Shown here: one piece after another, positions 5,202 through 5,264 of the stretch
Position numbering within the stretch: position 1 is the stretch's first letter
How the letters are laid out: every line of letters begins with the position of its first letter
DNA from: CBFGRV01 sp965651265
GTDB lineage: Bacteria; Bacteroidota; Rhodothermia; Rhodothermales; VXPQ01
Direction: 5' to 3'
NCBI GenBank assembly: GCA_965651265.1
Contig: CBFGRV010000121.1
Span: forward strand, 1-5,264
Length of the DNA: 5,264 bases
Program-made: the position numbers and the translations under genes
Notes under the pieces: generated by a model
Databases searched by the model: none
The model's input: the letters and a program-made list of their open reading frames with translations, nothing else
Told to the model about the DNA's origin: nothing

Positions 5202-5264
5202 GCCCGGGTGGCGGAACTGGTAGACGCGTCGGACTCAAAATCCGATGGCCTTCGGGTCTTGTGG
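5202..5264 (+). tRNA. tRNA-Leu (anticodon CAA), 3' end beyond window
   Basis: GCCCGGG (5202-5208) is the 5' acceptor strand, followed by T8 and G9. The D arm pairs GCG (5211-5213) with CGC (5225-5227) and contains the conserved GG. The anticodon stem TCGGA/TCCGA (5229-5233, 5241-5245) encloses the loop CTCAAAA, with anticodon CAA at 5236-5238, which reads UUG. The long variable arm beginning TGGCCTTCGGG is typical of class II tRNAs such as Leu. GTGG at 5261-5264 begins the T stem. The T loop, the 3' acceptor strand and any encoded CCA lie outside. It is divergent from the DinB gene. Confidence 0.93.

Overview
The window is GC-rich bacterial chromosomal DNA with Shine-Dalgarno sites and strongly GC-ending codons. 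It holds five protein-coding genes and the first three quarters of a tRNA. Gene style suggests a member of the Rhodothermota/Bacteroidota or another GC-rich environmental bacterium: tandem universal-stress proteins, a degenerate receiver-GAF-PAS sensor, a CNDP2-like M20 peptidase and a DinB protein ending in a VPSIYGP motif. This placement is inference from memory of families and is weak. No phage or complete insertion sequence is present.

Left half (1-2777), all on the minus strand, read right to left. A small protein of unknown function (2663-2274) has an internal repeat and a long helical tail. A 150-base leader follows, with a TATA-like -10 candidate, a perfect 8-bp hairpin close to the predicted RNA 5' end, and a good ribosome site. 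Next is a tandem-UspA stress protein (2123-1044). Its stop codon is directly followed, in the same frame, by the start codon of a sensor protein (1043 to beyond base 1) with a receiver-like domain, a GAF domain and the start of a PAS domain. The stress protein and sensor are almost certainly one translationally coupled unit. The receiver-like domain has lost its phosphotransfer residues, and neither UspA domain keeps the ATP-binding glycine motif, so this pair probably signals by non-canonical means.

Middle (2778-4272). A short divergent intergenic region with a GC-rich hairpin precedes a complete M20-family metallopeptidase on the plus strand. All expected metal ligands and catalytic residues are present.

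Right (4273-5264). The peptidase converges with a DinB/YfiT-type protein on the minus strand (5016-4486). The 214 bases between their stop codons form the most unusual part of the window. Each gene's stop runs straight into a heptamer array (GGTTGCT/GGTTACT) in its own sense orientation, so the two arrays form a large inverted repeat. Inside lie two direct copies and one inverted copy of a 17-base motif, bounded by an 11-base direct repeat, which looks like a decayed insertion-sequence remnant or a compact non-coding repeat element. A tRNA-Leu(CAA) begins at 5202 and is cut by the window edge.

No system that is both complete and new can be demonstrated here. The best leads are the convergent-gene repeat element, the stress-protein/pseudo-receiver unit, and the 5' hairpin of its leader.
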